Positions 53,777 through 63,459 of a stretch of DNA of 64,000 nucleotides are shown one piece after another. Origin of the DNA: Hymenobacter crusticola. Its GTDB lineage: Bacteria; Bacteroidota; Bacteroidia; Cytophagales; Hymenobacteraceae. Each line of letters starts with the position of its first letter. Position 1 is the first letter of the stretch. The stretch lies in the NCBI RefSeq assembly GCF_002154225.1, contig NZ_MTSE01000003.1, positions 248,001-312,000 on the forward strand. Reading direction: 5' to 3'. A program made the position numbers and the translations under genes. The notes under the pieces are model-generated. The model did no database searches, was not told the DNA's origin, and saw only the letters and a program-made list of their open reading frames with translations.

Positions 53777-55405
53777 ATGAGAACCAGATACCTGCTGTTT
53801 TATCTGCTTTTTCTAAGCGTAGTGGTGACCAAGGCGCAGCCAACTGCCACTAGCGGCACGCCGCGCCTCGTGAAGAACGGCACCAGCACCCAACTGCTGG
53901 TTGATAACAAACCCTTCTTTGTGCTCGGCGGGGAGCTAGGTAACTCCACGGCTTCCAGTACTGCTTACATGCAGCCTTTCTGGCCCAAGCTGAAGGCCAT
54001 GAACCTGAATACCGTCATTGCGCCTGTGTATTGGGAGCTGATGGAACCCACAGAAGGCAAGTTCGATTTTACGCTGGTCGACGACTTAGTGCGCGATGCT
54101 CGCAAGAACAACATGAAGCTGGTGCTGCTGTGGTTCGGCGCTTGGAAGAACAGTATGTCGTGCTACGCGCCAGCCTGGGTAAAAACGGACTTAAAGCGAT
54201 TTCCACGGGTGGAAGATGATAAAGGCGTAGCGCAGGAGATTATGACGCCTTTCGAGCCGCGCAACCTAGAAGCCGACCGTAAGGCGTTCGTGCGCCTCAT
54301 GCAACACTTAAAAGAGGCTGACGGTCAGCAGCACACCGTGGTAACGGTGCAAGTGGAAAACGAGATAGGTATGCTGCCCACGGCCCGCAGCTACGATGAG
54401 CGCGCCAATGCTGCCTTCAAGCAGCAGGTACCGACCCAACTGCTTACCTACATGCAGCGCGAGCGGAAAAGCCTGAAACCGGAATTTGCGGCTGTTTGGC
54501 AGCGCCAGGGTTCCAGAACCAAAGGCACCTGGGAAGAAGTATTCGGCAAAGGCCTAGCTACCGACGAGATTTTCATGGCTTGGTTCTACGCCACCTATAC
54601 CAATGCAGTGGCCGCAGCCGGCAAAGCGGCTTACCCGCTGCCTATGTACGTGAATGCGGCCCTGAACCGGCCGGGCGTAGTGCCCGGCAAATACCCGAGC
54701 GCCGGACCGCTGCCGCACATCATGGATGTATGGCTAGCTGGTGCCCCCGCTATCGACATCCTAGCTCCAGACTTCTACAACCCAAACTTTCAGCACTGGT
54801 GCGACCTCTATACGCGCGGTGCAAATCCACTATTCATTCCTGAAATCCGCTTCGAGGATGGAGTAGCGGCGAAGGCACTCTTTGCCTTTGGCAACTACAA
54901 CTGTCTCTCATTTTCTCCTTTTGCCATTGAAGGGAGCGATACGCTGAAAGGCGCACCCATTGGCAAGGCTTACGAGCTGATACAGCAAGTAAGCTTTCTA
55001 GTAGCTAAGCACCAGCCTCAAAACCAGGTGCGCGGCTTCCTGTTGGAGAAGGACTCGGCCGCTCGCACCACTACGCTCGGTAACTATCGCCTCACCGCCA
55101 AGCACGAATATACCCTAGGGTGGTCATTGGGAGCTAAAAAGCCCAGCTGGTCGCCGGGCGGCGGCCTCATCATTGCGGTGGCGCCCGATGAGTTTTACGT
55201 CGTGGGCACGGGCATCGTGCTGACCTGCGAGCCGATTGCCAAAGGCAAGCGCGCTGGCTACGTGAGTGTCGATGAAGGCCATTTTGAAGGGGAGAAGTGG
55301 GTAGCTGGCCGCCGCATGAACGGCGACGAGGACCACCAGGGCCGCCACGTACGGATACCCGGCGAAGAATATAGTATTCAGCGAGTTAAACTTTACGCTT
55401 ACTAG
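53777..55405 (+). CDS. GH35-like glycoside hydrolase with C-terminal DUF5597-type domain
   Basis: A 542-aa secreted clan GH-A hydrolase. Signal peptide ends VVTKAQP. The N-terminal barrel begins FFVLGGELGNSTAS and APVYWELMEPTEGKFDF; the acid/base Glu196 is in QVENEIG and the nucleophile in FIPEIRF. The last 120 residues form a beta domain like DUF5597. GH35 proteins with this tail occur in xylan and pectin loci and may be beta-galactosidases or act on arabinose or galactose side chains; the exact sugar is unknown. A promoter should lie in the 120-base gap before it. Confidence 0.82.
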   Translation: MRTRYLLFYLLFLSVVVTKAQPTATSGTPRLVKNGTSTQLLVDNKPFFVLGGELGNSTASSTAYMQPFWPKLKAMNLNTVIAPVYWELMEPTEGKFDFTLVDDLVRDARKNNMKLVLLWFGAWKNSMSCYAPAWVKTDLKRFPRVEDDKGVAQEIMTPFEPRNLEADRKAFVRLMQHLKEADGQQHTVVTVQVENEIGMLPTARSYDERANAAFKQQVPTQLLTYMQRERKSLKPEFAAVWQRQGSRTKGTWEEVFGKGLATDEIFMAWFYATYTNAVAAAGKAAYPLPMYVNAALNRPGVVPGKYPSAGPLPHIMDVWLAGAPAIDILAPDFYNPNFQHWCDLYTRGANPLFIPEIRFEDGVAAKALFAFGNYNCLSFSPFAIEGSDTLKGAPIGKAYELIQQVSFLVAKHQPQNQVRGFLLEKDSAARTTTLGNYRLTAKHEYTLGWSLGAKKPSWSPGGGLIIAVAPDEFYVVGTGIVLTCEPIAKGKRAGYVSVDEGHFEGEKWVAGRRMNGDEDHQGRHVRIPGEEYSIQRVKLYAY

Positions 55406-55418
55406 TGCCAGAGGACGC

Positions 55419-57419
55419 ATGAACAACAACCTAAATAGCACAGCGCCAGTCCGCAACGTACGGACCGCGCGTTTTTTTCTATTAGCCATAACCGGCGGCC
55501 TGCTTCTTTCTGCGCAACCTAGCGCGGCCGATGTGCGCCTACCGCGCCTCGTGAGCGACGGAATGGTATTGCAGCGCGACACCAACCTAGGTATCTGGGG
55601 CTGGGCCGCACCAGGGGAAAAGGTCACGCTGACCTTCAACGGCAAAACCTACCACGCCACTACTGGCACCGATGGTAAGTGGCGCGTTAGTTTGCCCGCC
55701 CAGAAAGCGGGCGGTCCGTTCCAGATGGAAATTGCCGGCACCAACCGCCTCACCGTTAAAGATGTGTTAGTAGGGGACGTGTGGCTGTGCTCGGGGCAGT
55801 CGAACATGGAAACGCCCATGAGCCGCGTGCGCGATAAGTACCCGCAGGAAGTTGCCCAGGCCAACAACCCACGCATCCGGCAGTTCAACGTGCCGTTGAC
55901 CTATGCCTTCAGTGGGCCAAAATCCGACGTAACGGGCGGGTCCTGGGTGGCCGCCGATCCGCAGAGCATTCTGCAATTTTCGGCCGTAGCCTATTTCTTC
56001 GCCAAAGAAATCAGCGCCAAGTATCAGGTGCCCGTGGGCATCATCAAGGATGCGGTGGGCGGCTCCCCGGCCGAAGCCTGGTTGAGTGCCGACGCCCTGA
56101 AGCAGTTTCCTGCCTATGAGCAGCAGGGCGCCAAGTACAAAGACAGCACGCTGGTAGCGGGTATCAAGCAGCGCGAAGGCGCAGCCGTGGCCGAGTGGTA
56201 CAAGCGTCTGCATCAAACCGACCTAGGTGAGGCGCCCGGCCAGCCTAAGTGGTCGGCGGCTGACTACAATGCCAGCGGCTGGGCTACCATGAACGTGCCT
56301 GGCTACTGGGCCAACCAGACGCCGCTTGGGCCCGTGAATGGCGTTTTATGGTTCCGCAAAGAAATAGACGTGCCAGCTGCTATGGTAGGTCAGCCCGCTC
56401 GCCTAGAGCTAGGTACGTTGGTCGATGCCGACTCTACCTACATCAACGGCCAGCTGGTGGGTACTACTGGTTACCAATACCCGCCGCGCAAGTACGACTT
56501 TAAGCCGGGCGTGCTCAAGGCGGGCAAAAACGTGATTGTGGTGCGCCTCATCAGCAACGGGGGGCGTGGCGGCTTTACTATGGACAAAACCTACCAGCTT
56601 ACGGCTGGCGGACAGACCATTGATCTGCGCGGCCCTTGGCAGTACAAGCTAGGTGCTACTATGCAGCCCACGCCGGGCACTACCACCTTCCAGTATCAAC
56701 CCGGCGGCCTATACAATGGCATGATTGCACCGGTAATTCCGTACGCCGTAAAAGGCGTGCTCTGGTATCAGGGGGAGTCGAACGCGGGGCACCCGGAGGA
56801 TTACCAGGCGCTGCTCACCAGTCTTATCAACGATTGGCGGAAGCAAATGCAAAAGCCGGCGCTACCCTTCATCTATGCGCAACTGCCGAACTTCATGGCG
56901 GTGAAAAAGGAGCCTAGCGAAAGTGGCTGGGCGGCCTTGCGCGACGCGCAGCGTCGCACGCTGGCTGTGCCGAACACAGGTATGGCGGTGCTGCTGGACG
57001 TGGGCGAGTGGAACGACATTCACCCGCTCGACAAGCAAACCGTCGGGCATCGTCTGGCCTTGGCTGCTGAGAAAGTGGCGTACGCCGAAAAGAATGTAGT
57101 AGCCTCCGGGCCCTTGTATCAAAGCTTGCAGGTGAATGGCAATAAAGTAACGCTCACGTTCTCCAGTGCCGGTAGTGGTCTGGTTGCCAAAGGTGATGGC
57201 GAGTTGAAGTACTTTGCCGTAGCCGGTGCCGATAAAAAGTACGTGTGGGCCAATGCCAAGATAGAAGGCAACAAGGTAGTCGTCTGGAGTGACCAGGTAG
57301 CAAATCCCGTATCTGTGCGCTACGCCTGGGCCGACAACCCCGAAGGCACTAAGCTCTACAACAAGGAAGGCCTGCCAGCTTCGACCTTCCAAGCCGAAGT
57401 ATCGGCGCCAAAAAGCTAG
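55419..57419 (+). CDS. Sialate O-acetylesterase-type carbohydrate esterase (probable xylan deacetylase)
   Basis: A 666-aa secreted SGNH/SASA-type esterase. The N-terminal region is a signal peptide and a beta domain; the catalytic Ser128 is in CSGQSNM, a jelly-roll insert (about 235-400) carries WFRKEID and YPPRKYDF, and the second half has GVLWYQGESN, GEWNDIHPLDK (catalytic Asp/His pair). In xylan loci such enzymes remove acetyl groups from xylose. It starts 13 bases after the GH35 stop, so the two are one operon. Confidence 0.87.
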   Translation: MNNNLNSTAPVRNVRTARFFLLAITGGLLLSAQPSAADVRLPRLVSDGMVLQRDTNLGIWGWAAPGEKVTLTFNGKTYHATTGTDGKWRVSLPAQKAGGPFQMEIAGTNRLTVKDVLVGDVWLCSGQSNMETPMSRVRDKYPQEVAQANNPRIRQFNVPLTYAFSGPKSDVTGGSWVAADPQSILQFSAVAYFFAKEISAKYQVPVGIIKDAVGGSPAEAWLSADALKQFPAYEQQGAKYKDSTLVAGIKQREGAAVAEWYKRLHQTDLGEAPGQPKWSAADYNASGWATMNVPGYWANQTPLGPVNGVLWFRKEIDVPAAMVGQPARLELGTLVDADSTYINGQLVGTTGYQYPPRKYDFKPGVLKAGKNVIVVRLISNGGRGGFTMDKTYQLTAGGQTIDLRGPWQYKLGATMQPTPGTTTFQYQPGGLYNGMIAPVIPYAVKGVLWYQGESNAGHPEDYQALLTSLINDWRKQMQKPALPFIYAQLPNFMAVKKEPSESGWAALRDAQRRTLAVPNTGMAVLLDVGEWNDIHPLDKQTVGHRLALAAEKVAYAEKNVVASGPLYQSLQVNGNKVTLTFSSAGSGLVAKGDGELKYFAVAGADKKYVWANAKIEGNKVVVWSDQVANPVSVRYAWADNPEGTKLYNKEGLPASTFQAEVSAPKS

Positions 57420-57447
57420 GTTGTCATTTCAATATCGCTTCCCTCTC

Positions 57448-57474
57448 TAGCCCAGGGTTCAACTCCCTGGGCTA
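57448..57474 (+). terminator. Hairpin after the esterase gene, weak terminator
   Basis: A perfect 10-bp inverted repeat TAGCCCAGGG/CCCTGGGCTA (57448-57457 and 57465-57474). There is no T-run after it, so it may slow or protect mRNA ends instead of ending transcription. Confidence 0.45.
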
Positions 57475-57568
57475 CTCAGAGACCTAACCCTAGGTCATTT
57501 TCGTTTATCCGCATCATTGCTCCTGCCTCCACAACCAATTTAATTCGCGTTCTTTTAGTTACCTCCGC

Positions 57569-59758
57569 ATGCACAAACGCCTACTGCTTTCGTCTGCTTT
57601 GGCTTGGCTGAGCCTACAAAATGTTCAGGGACAACAACAAGCGCTGTACCTTAATCCCAACCAGCCGCTCAATGCGCGCGTCAGCGACTTGATAGCGAAG
57701 CTCACCTTGGAAGAAAAGGTAAGCCAGATGCTCGACCAGAGTCCGGCTATCCAACGACTGAACATTCCAGCGTATAGCTGGTGGAACGAAGCTCTGCACG
57801 GCGTGGGTCGCTCGGCGCCCGCCACGGTGTTCCCGCAAGCTATTGGGCTAGGGGCAACGTTCGACGACGACCTAGCCCTGCGCGAAGCCACGGCCATTTC
57901 CGACGAGGCGCGGGCTGTGTACAACGCCGCCATTGCCAAAAACCACTACGTGAAATATGGAGGGCTCACGTTCTGGACGCCTAACATCAACATCTTCCGC
58001 GATCCGCGCTGGGGACGGGGCCAGGAAACCTATGGCGAAGACCCAACACTCACCTCGCGGATCGGGGTGGCATTTGTGAAAGGCTTACAGGGCAACGACC
58101 CCAAGTACCTGAAAGTGGCCGCCTGCGCCAAGCACTACGCTGTGCACAGCGGCCCTGAGAAGCTGCGCCACGAGTTCAACGCCCAAGCCTCTCCCCAGGA
58201 TTTGCGCGAAACCTACTTGCCTGCGTTCAAGGCGTTGGTGAAGGAGGGGAACGTGGAAGCCGTCATGTGCGCCTACAACAGCACCAATGGCGAGCCGTGC
58301 TGCGGCAATACCTTCCTGCTGCAAGATGTGCTGCGCAAAGAATGGAAATTTCGGGGGCACGTGGTAAGCGACTGCGGTGCCCTCGACGACCTTTACGAAG
58401 GGCATAAAGTAGTCAAGAATAAAACCGAAGCCGCCGCGCTGGCGCTTCAGCGTGGCGTAGAGTTGAACTGCGGCGACACCTACACCAAGCTGCCTGATGC
58501 CGTACGCCAGGGCTTGATCAAGGAAAGCCAGATTGATAGTGCCCTCGCTATTTTGCTGCGCACGCGCTTCAAGCTAGGTTTGTTCGACGGGCAAAATGCC
58601 ACACCCTATGATCGGCTCGGTCCGGAAGTGGTGAACAGCACCGCGCACCGCGCCCTCGCCAAGGAGGTGGCGCTCAAGTCAATGGTGTTGCTCAAGAACA
58701 ACGGGGTACTGCCGCTGCGCCCCGACTTAGGCAAGTACTTCGTGACGGGCCCCAATGCTACTAGTGTGGAGGCGCTGCTAGGTAACTACTACGGCGTCAA
58801 CGGCCAGATGAGCACCATTTTGGAAGGTTTGGTAGGGGCGGTGCAGCCCGGCAGCCAGATCGAGTATAAGCAAGGTGCCCTGCTCGACCGCCCCAACATT
58901 AACCCCATCGACTGGACCACAGGCGAGGCCAAGCAAACCAATGCCATCATCGTGGTGATGGGTATTACAGGCGTATTGGAAGGAGAAGAAGGCGAATCTA
59001 TTGCCTCGGCTCACGCCGGCGACCGGCTCGATTATAACCTCCCGAAGAACCAAATTGACTTCTTGAAAAAACTGCGCCAAGGCAGCAAAACGCCCATCAT
59101 TGCCGTGGTAACGGGTGGCAGCCCTATGAACCTAGCCGAAGTGCACGAGCTAGCCGACGCCGTATTGCTGACCTGGTACCCCGGCGAGGAAGGCGGCAAT
59201 GCCGTGGCTGACCTCATTTTCGGCAAAGCCTCGCCCTCGGGCAAGCTGCCCATCACCTTCCCCAAGTCGCTCGATCAACTGCCTGCCTACGAGAGCTACG
59301 GTATGAAGGGCCGTACCTACCGCTACTTGGAAGCCGAACCGATGTATCCGTTTGGTTACGGCTTGAGTTACGCTAAGTTTGAGTACCCGAGCGTGAAGCT
59401 GTCCACTAAGAAGATTGTTAAAAACAAGCCTGTAGAAGTAGAAGCTACTATCACCAACACCGGGAAGATGGAAGGCGAAGAGGTTGTGCAACTTTACCTC
59501 ACGCACACGGCTGCTAAAGGCAGCCAGACGCCTTTGTACGCTCTAAAAAGCTTTAAGCGGGTAAAACTTCAACCTGGCGCTAGCACTACTGTTAAGTTTA
59601 CGCTTACGCCCGAGCAGCTTGCCCTCATCAACGAGAAGGGTGAAGCCGTGGCGCCATCTGGCCCGGTGAAGGTATGGGTAGGCGGCTCACTGCCCACGCA
59701 GCGGAGCCAGGACCTAGGTGCTACCAAAGCTGCCATGGCCACATTAGCCGCACGATAG
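57569..59758 (+). CDS. GH3 beta-xylosidase
   Basis: A 729-aa secreted GH3 enzyme, two-domain barrel and alpha/beta sandwich plus a fibronectin-III-like C terminus. AYSWWNEALHGVGR is the typical xylosidase sequence, the nucleophile Asp268 is in VVSDCGA and the Lys188-His189 pair lies in AACAKHYAV. Signal peptide cleaved near VQGQQ. It releases xylose from the ends of xylo-oligosaccharides that SusC brings in, feeding xylA and xylB. A repeat-derived hairpin terminator follows the stop. Confidence 0.94.
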   Translation: MHKRLLLSSALAWLSLQNVQGQQQALYLNPNQPLNARVSDLIAKLTLEEKVSQMLDQSPAIQRLNIPAYSWWNEALHGVGRSAPATVFPQAIGLGATFDDDLALREATAISDEARAVYNAAIAKNHYVKYGGLTFWTPNINIFRDPRWGRGQETYGEDPTLTSRIGVAFVKGLQGNDPKYLKVAACAKHYAVHSGPEKLRHEFNAQASPQDLRETYLPAFKALVKEGNVEAVMCAYNSTNGEPCCGNTFLLQDVLRKEWKFRGHVVSDCGALDDLYEGHKVVKNKTEAAALALQRGVELNCGDTYTKLPDAVRQGLIKESQIDSALAILLRTRFKLGLFDGQNATPYDRLGPEVVNSTAHRALAKEVALKSMVLLKNNGVLPLRPDLGKYFVTGPNATSVEALLGNYYGVNGQMSTILEGLVGAVQPGSQIEYKQGALLDRPNINPIDWTTGEAKQTNAIIVVMGITGVLEGEEGESIASAHAGDRLDYNLPKNQIDFLKKLRQGSKTPIIAVVTGGSPMNLAEVHELADAVLLTWYPGEEGGNAVADLIFGKASPSGKLPITFPKSLDQLPAYESYGMKGRTYRYLEAEPMYPFGYGLSYAKFEYPSVKLSTKKIVKNKPVEVEATITNTGKMEGEEVVQLYLTHTAAKGSQTPLYALKSFKRVKLQPGASTTVKFTLTPEQLALINEKGEAVAPSGPVKVWVGGSLPTQRSQDLGATKAAMATLAAR

Positions 59759-59855
59759 GTAGAGCGACGCAACCTCTTGCGCCTGCTCGTTGCTGACGTT
59801 GTTTGCCTAGGTCGTTCTAGGTCCGTCCTTCAACGAGCAGGCGCAAGAGTTGCTT
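59759..59855. repeat. Dispersed intergenic repeat, copy B, acting as terminator after GH3
   Basis: Shares CTCGTTGCTGACGTTGTTT and CCTAGGT with copy A (31087-31189). In this copy the ends form a stem of about 22 bp with one bulged base (59770-59792 and 59831-59852), followed by CTTTT, so it can end transcription of the beta-xylosidase gene. Confidence 0.7.
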
Positions 59856-60098
59856 TTATATGCGCTCGTAATGGGACTTAGGGCGGCAATTTTAGCCAGG
59901 GCAAAAAAGCTTGTGCAAGGAAAAAACTGGACAGAAATAAGGAGCACCGCGCGCCTAGAGCAAGCCTGTTCGTTGCGCTGAAGAATAAAAAACTTGAACC
60001 CTGGAGGTAGAATATGGGTATTTAGGGGAAGTTGGTTTTGGGTTTGATTTTTCTAAGAAAAATCAACTGAAGGAAAAACGAAAGAATACTTGTTCTGC
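59856..60098. other. Gap without recognisable gene
   Basis: Part of a 611-base gap before xylulokinase. A 36-codon frame from 59870 has no recognisable features. No tRNA or conserved ORF is seen. The stretch 60030-60098 is AT-rich. Confidence 0.4.
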
Positions 60099-60147
60099 TT
60101 ACCTATCGAAACCGTTTCCGAAACCGTTTCCGATAGTTTTTGCTTTA
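60099..60147 (+). promoter_or_regulatory. Operator module before xylulokinase, matching the one before uxuA
   Basis: TTACCTATC, then two direct copies of GAAACCGTTTCC, then GATAGTTTTTGCTTTA. The block at 43977-44024 reads TTACCTATC, a palindrome of the same half-sites, then GATATTTTTGTTTTA. About 40 of 48 positions match in register, so one LacI-type protein probably binds both. Confidence 0.8.
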
Positions 60148-60170
60148 AATAATGCATCTATATACGATTG
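60137..60170 (+). promoter_or_regulatory. Candidate Bacteroidota promoter of xylB-xylA
   Basis: TTTTTG (60137-60142 by my count) and TACGATTG about 20 bases on fit the Bacteroidota pattern TTTG, about 19-20 bases, TAnnTTTG, with one change in the -7 box. It overlaps the end of the operator, which suits repression. The 5' leader to the ATG would be about 190 bases. Confidence 0.5.
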
Positions 60171-60369
60171 CAAAGGTTTTAGGAATGACTTAGACCTGCT
60201 ACCTTCAAGGCGTATTATGAGAGAACAATAGACTCACCTGCTGCCGTATGTTGCTTTTTAAAGGGAGTTATTATTGTACTTTTTTAATGCAATTCTTTTG
60301 TAAGTGAGAATTCTGATCCACTCCAACCACCCAATTAACCGTTGGCGTTGAGGCGCCCTACAATCTAGT

Positions 60370-61899
60370 ATGAAATACTTGCTCGGGTACGACATTGGTA
60401 GCTCCTCGGTAAAGGTCACGTTGCTCGCGGCTGAAACCGGCAAAGCCCTCGCCACGGCCATGTCGCCCAAAAAAGAAATGGAAATTGAGGTGGCGTTTCC
60501 CAACTGGGCCGAGCAACGCCCGGAACGCTGGTGGCAAGAGGCTATCAATGCTACACATCAGTTGAAAGAAAGCTATGGCTTTGATACGTCGCTGGTAGCC
60601 GGCATCGGCATCACCTACCAGATGCACGGTCTCGTGCTAATTGACAAGGCAGGCAAAGTGCTACGTCCCGCCATCATCTGGTGCGACAGCCGGGCCGTAG
60701 GCCTAGGTAACCAGGCGTTTACGCAGCTAGGAGAGGAGTTTTGCCTAACCAACTTCCTCAACTCGCCCGGTAACTTCACGGCTTCTAAGCTGAAGTGGGT
60801 GAAAGACAACGAGCCCGAGCTTTTTGCTCAGATTTACAAAATTCAGCTGCCCGGTGACTTCATCGCCTTCAAGATGACCGGCAACCTGCAAACTACCATC
60901 TCGGGGTTGTCGGAAGGCGTGTTCTGGAACTTCAAGCAGCAAGCCGTAGCGCAGGATCTGCTCGATTATTACGGTATCAGCAATGAACTGCTGCCCGAAG
61001 TAGTTGATACCTTCTCGGTGCAAGGCGAACTGACAGCGGAAGCGGCGCAGGAGCTAGGTCTGCACGCGGGCACGCCCATCAGCTACCGCGCCGGCGACCA
61101 GCCCAACAATGCCTTCTCCTTGAATGTATTGCAGCCCGGTGAAATTGCCGCAACAGCTGGCACTTCGGGCGTAGTATATGGCATCAACGAAACCGCCACC
61201 GCCGATTCGAAGTCGCGCGTCAATACCTTCGTACACGTTAATAATACGGCCGAAGCGCCGCGCAACGGCGTGTTGCTGTGTGTGAATGGCACCGGTATCT
61301 TGAACAGTTGGCTGCGCAAACTGGTGGGCGAAATGCCTTACGACCAGATGAATGAGCTAGCTGCCCAGGCGCCAGTAGGAGCGGAGGGCCTTGTCTTCCT
61401 GCCCTTCGGCAATGGCGCCGAGCGCGTGCTGGAAAATCAGTTGACCGATGCTAGCTTGTCGGGTATCAACTTCAACATTCACTCGCAGGCGCATGTGCTG
61501 CGGGCGGCCCAAGAAGGCATTGTGTACGCCTTGAACTACGGCATGGACATCATGCGCGAGTCGGGAGTGCAGGTGCAGAAGGTGCGCGCCGGTAATGCTA
61601 ATATGTTCCTGAGCCCCTTGTTCCGCGAGGCGTTTGTGAACAGTGGCAACGTGGAGCTAGAGCTATATAATACCGATGCCGCCCAAGGGGCCGCACGCGG
61701 TGCGGGCGTTGGCGCAGGCGTGTACGCTAGCCCGGCCGAAGCCTTCGTAGGTTTGGAGCGTATGCTAACCCTAGCCCCAACGCCTGAGCTGCAAGAAAAA
61801 TATCAAGCAGCCTATGCCCGCTGGAAAGACGTACTGACGCAAACGGTACTCGACCCAGCTACGCAGAAGCAAACGGATAGCAAACTGACCCTAGCCTAG
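60370..61899 (+). CDS. xylB: Xylulokinase
   Basis: A 509-aa FGGY-family kinase that phosphorylates xylulose to xylulose-5-phosphate for the pentose phosphate pathway. Features: LLGYDIGSSSVKVTL (phosphate-binding loop), GITYQMHGLVLID, PAIIWCDSRA, AGDQPNNAF with the catalytic Asp, and GTSGVVYG. The downstream gene xylA makes its substrate. The operator before it is the second site of the LacI-type module. Length and motifs are normal. Confidence 0.94.
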   Translation: MKYLLGYDIGSSSVKVTLLAAETGKALATAMSPKKEMEIEVAFPNWAEQRPERWWQEAINATHQLKESYGFDTSLVAGIGITYQMHGLVLIDKAGKVLRPAIIWCDSRAVGLGNQAFTQLGEEFCLTNFLNSPGNFTASKLKWVKDNEPELFAQIYKIQLPGDFIAFKMTGNLQTTISGLSEGVFWNFKQQAVAQDLLDYYGISNELLPEVVDTFSVQGELTAEAAQELGLHAGTPISYRAGDQPNNAFSLNVLQPGEIAATAGTSGVVYGINETATADSKSRVNTFVHVNNTAEAPRNGVLLCVNGTGILNSWLRKLVGEMPYDQMNELAAQAPVGAEGLVFLPFGNGAERVLENQLTDASLSGINFNIHSQAHVLRAAQEGIVYALNYGMDIMRESGVQVQKVRAGNANMFLSPLFREAFVNSGNVELELYNTDAAQGAARGAGVGAGVYASPAEAFVGLERMLTLAPTPELQEKYQAAYARWKDVLTQTVLDPATQKQTDSKLTLA

Positions 61900-62014
61900 T
61901 AAGCTAGTGTGAACAAGTGTAGTCGGCGCCTAGCTCGTGCACAGCGCGGTCTATACGGGGTAAGCTACACCTAGGTCAATCATTAAAAATCAACTCACCC
62001 AACTACATACACTT

Positions 62015-63343
62015 ATGTCAATCACTCTGAGCAAAACCGAGTTCTTCAAAGGCATCGGTACTATTCAATTCGAAGGCCGGGAGTCGGACAACCCGCTGGC
62101 GTTCAAATGGTATGATGAGAACCGCATCGTAGCTGGCAAAACCATGAAGGAGCACCTGCGCTTCGCCACGGCGTATTGGCATACCTTCACTGGCACCGGC
62201 GGCGACCCATTCGGCCCCGGCACCAAGCTTTTCCCCTGGGACGCACAAGGCGACATCCTAGGTCGGGCGAAGGACAAGGCCGATGCGGCGTTCGAGTTCT
62301 TCACCAAGATCGGCACGCCGTATTATTGCTTCCACGATATTGACCTGGTGGACGAAGGCTCCTCGCTACAGGAGTATGAGCGCAACCTTCAGTCGATTGT
62401 GGACTACCTCAAAGAGCACCAAGCCGAGAGCGGCGTGAAGCTTCTATGGGGCACGGCCAACGTCTTCTCTAACCCGCGCTATATGAACGGCGCTAGCACC
62501 AACCCCGAGTTTGGCGCCCTCGCTTTCGCTGGTACGCAGGTGAAAAACGCGCTAGACGCTACCATCGCCCTAGGCGGCGAGAACTACGTGTTCTGGGGTG
62601 GCCGCGAAGGTTACATGACCCTGCTGAACACCAACATGAAGCGTGAACTCGCTCACATGGGCCGCTTCCTAACCATGGCGCGCGACTATGCGCGCAAGCA
62701 AGGCTTCCAAGGCAAGTTCTTCATTGAGCCCAAGCCAGCCGAGCCCACCAAGCACCAGTATGACTTCGATGCGGCTACCGTCATTGGCTTCCTCAAGGAG
62801 CATGGCCTGGAGAACGATTTCCAACTGAACTTGGAAGTGAACCACGCCACCTTGGCCGGCCACACCTTCCAGCACGAGCTGCAAGTAGCCGCCGATGCCA
62901 ACCTGCTCGGCTCAATCGACGCTAACCGCGGCGACTACCAGAACGGTTGGGACACAGACCAGTTCCCCAACAACCTTAACGAGCTGACCGAGTCGATGCT
63001 CATTATTCTGGAGCACGGCGGCATCAAGCCCGGTGGTATCAACTTCGACGCCAAAACGCGCCGTAACTCGACCGACCTAGAGGACATCTTCGTGGCCCAC
63101 ATCGGCGGCATGGATACCTTCGCCCGCGCTTTGGTAATCGCCAACGACATCCTGGAGAAGTCGCCCTACAAGCAGTTCCGCCAGCAGCGCTACGCTTCGT
63201 TCGACAGCGGCCAGGGCAAGGCATTCGAAGACGGCCAACTGACGCTGGAAGACCTGCGCACGTATGCCTTCGAAAACGGCGAGCCCCAACAGAAGAGCGG
63301 CAAGCAGGAGTGGTTGGAAAACATCATCAACCAATATATCTAG
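62015..63343 (+). CDS. xylA: Xylose isomerase
   Basis: A 442-aa class II xylose isomerase that converts D-xylose to D-xylulose with two divalent metals. [10 protein letters not shown] holds the catalytic His107 and Asp110; [25 protein letters not shown] and [18 protein letters not shown] provide the metal ligands. The 'SITL...[12 protein letters not shown]' N terminus is usual in Bacteroidota. It lies about 115 bases after xylB and ends at a strong terminator. Confidence 0.97.
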   Translation: MSITLSKTEFFKGIGTIQFEGRESDNPLAFKWYDENRIVAGKTMKEHLRFATAYWHTFTGTGGDPFGPGTKLFPWDAQGDILGRAKDKADAAFEFFTKIGTPYYCFHDIDLVDEGSSLQEYERNLQSIVDYLKEHQAESGVKLLWGTANVFSNPRYMNGASTNPEFGALAFAGTQVKNALDATIALGGENYVFWGGREGYMTLLNTNMKRELAHMGRFLTMARDYARKQGFQGKFFIEPKPAEPTKHQYDFDAATVIGFLKEHGLENDFQLNLEVNHATLAGHTFQHELQVAADANLLGSIDANRGDYQNGWDTDQFPNNLNELTESMLIILEHGGIKPGGINFDAKTRRNSTDLEDIFVAHIGGMDTFARALVIANDILEKSPYKQFRQQRYASFDSGQGKAFEDGQLTLEDLRTYAFENGEPQQKSGKQEWLENIINQYI

Positions 63344-63357
63344 GTTTAGGATGAGGG

Positions 63358-63408
63358 CAACTCCCCATAATTGGCTGCTAGGCGGTCAGTTATGGGGAGT
63401 TGTTTTTT
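63358..63408 (+). terminator. Intrinsic terminator after xylA
   Basis: A perfect 13-bp inverted repeat CAACTCCCCATAA/TTATGGGGAGTTG (63358-63370 and 63390-63402) followed by TTTTTT. Confidence 0.93.
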
Positions 63409-63459
63409 GCAGCCTATTCGAAGAAGCTAGGTCATGATCTTCGTAATCGAACTCAACAT

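Noticed and set aside
59870..59980. 36-codon frame in the gap before xylB
   Set aside because: Short, without ribosome site or conserved features, and next to a repeat. Not supported as a gene.
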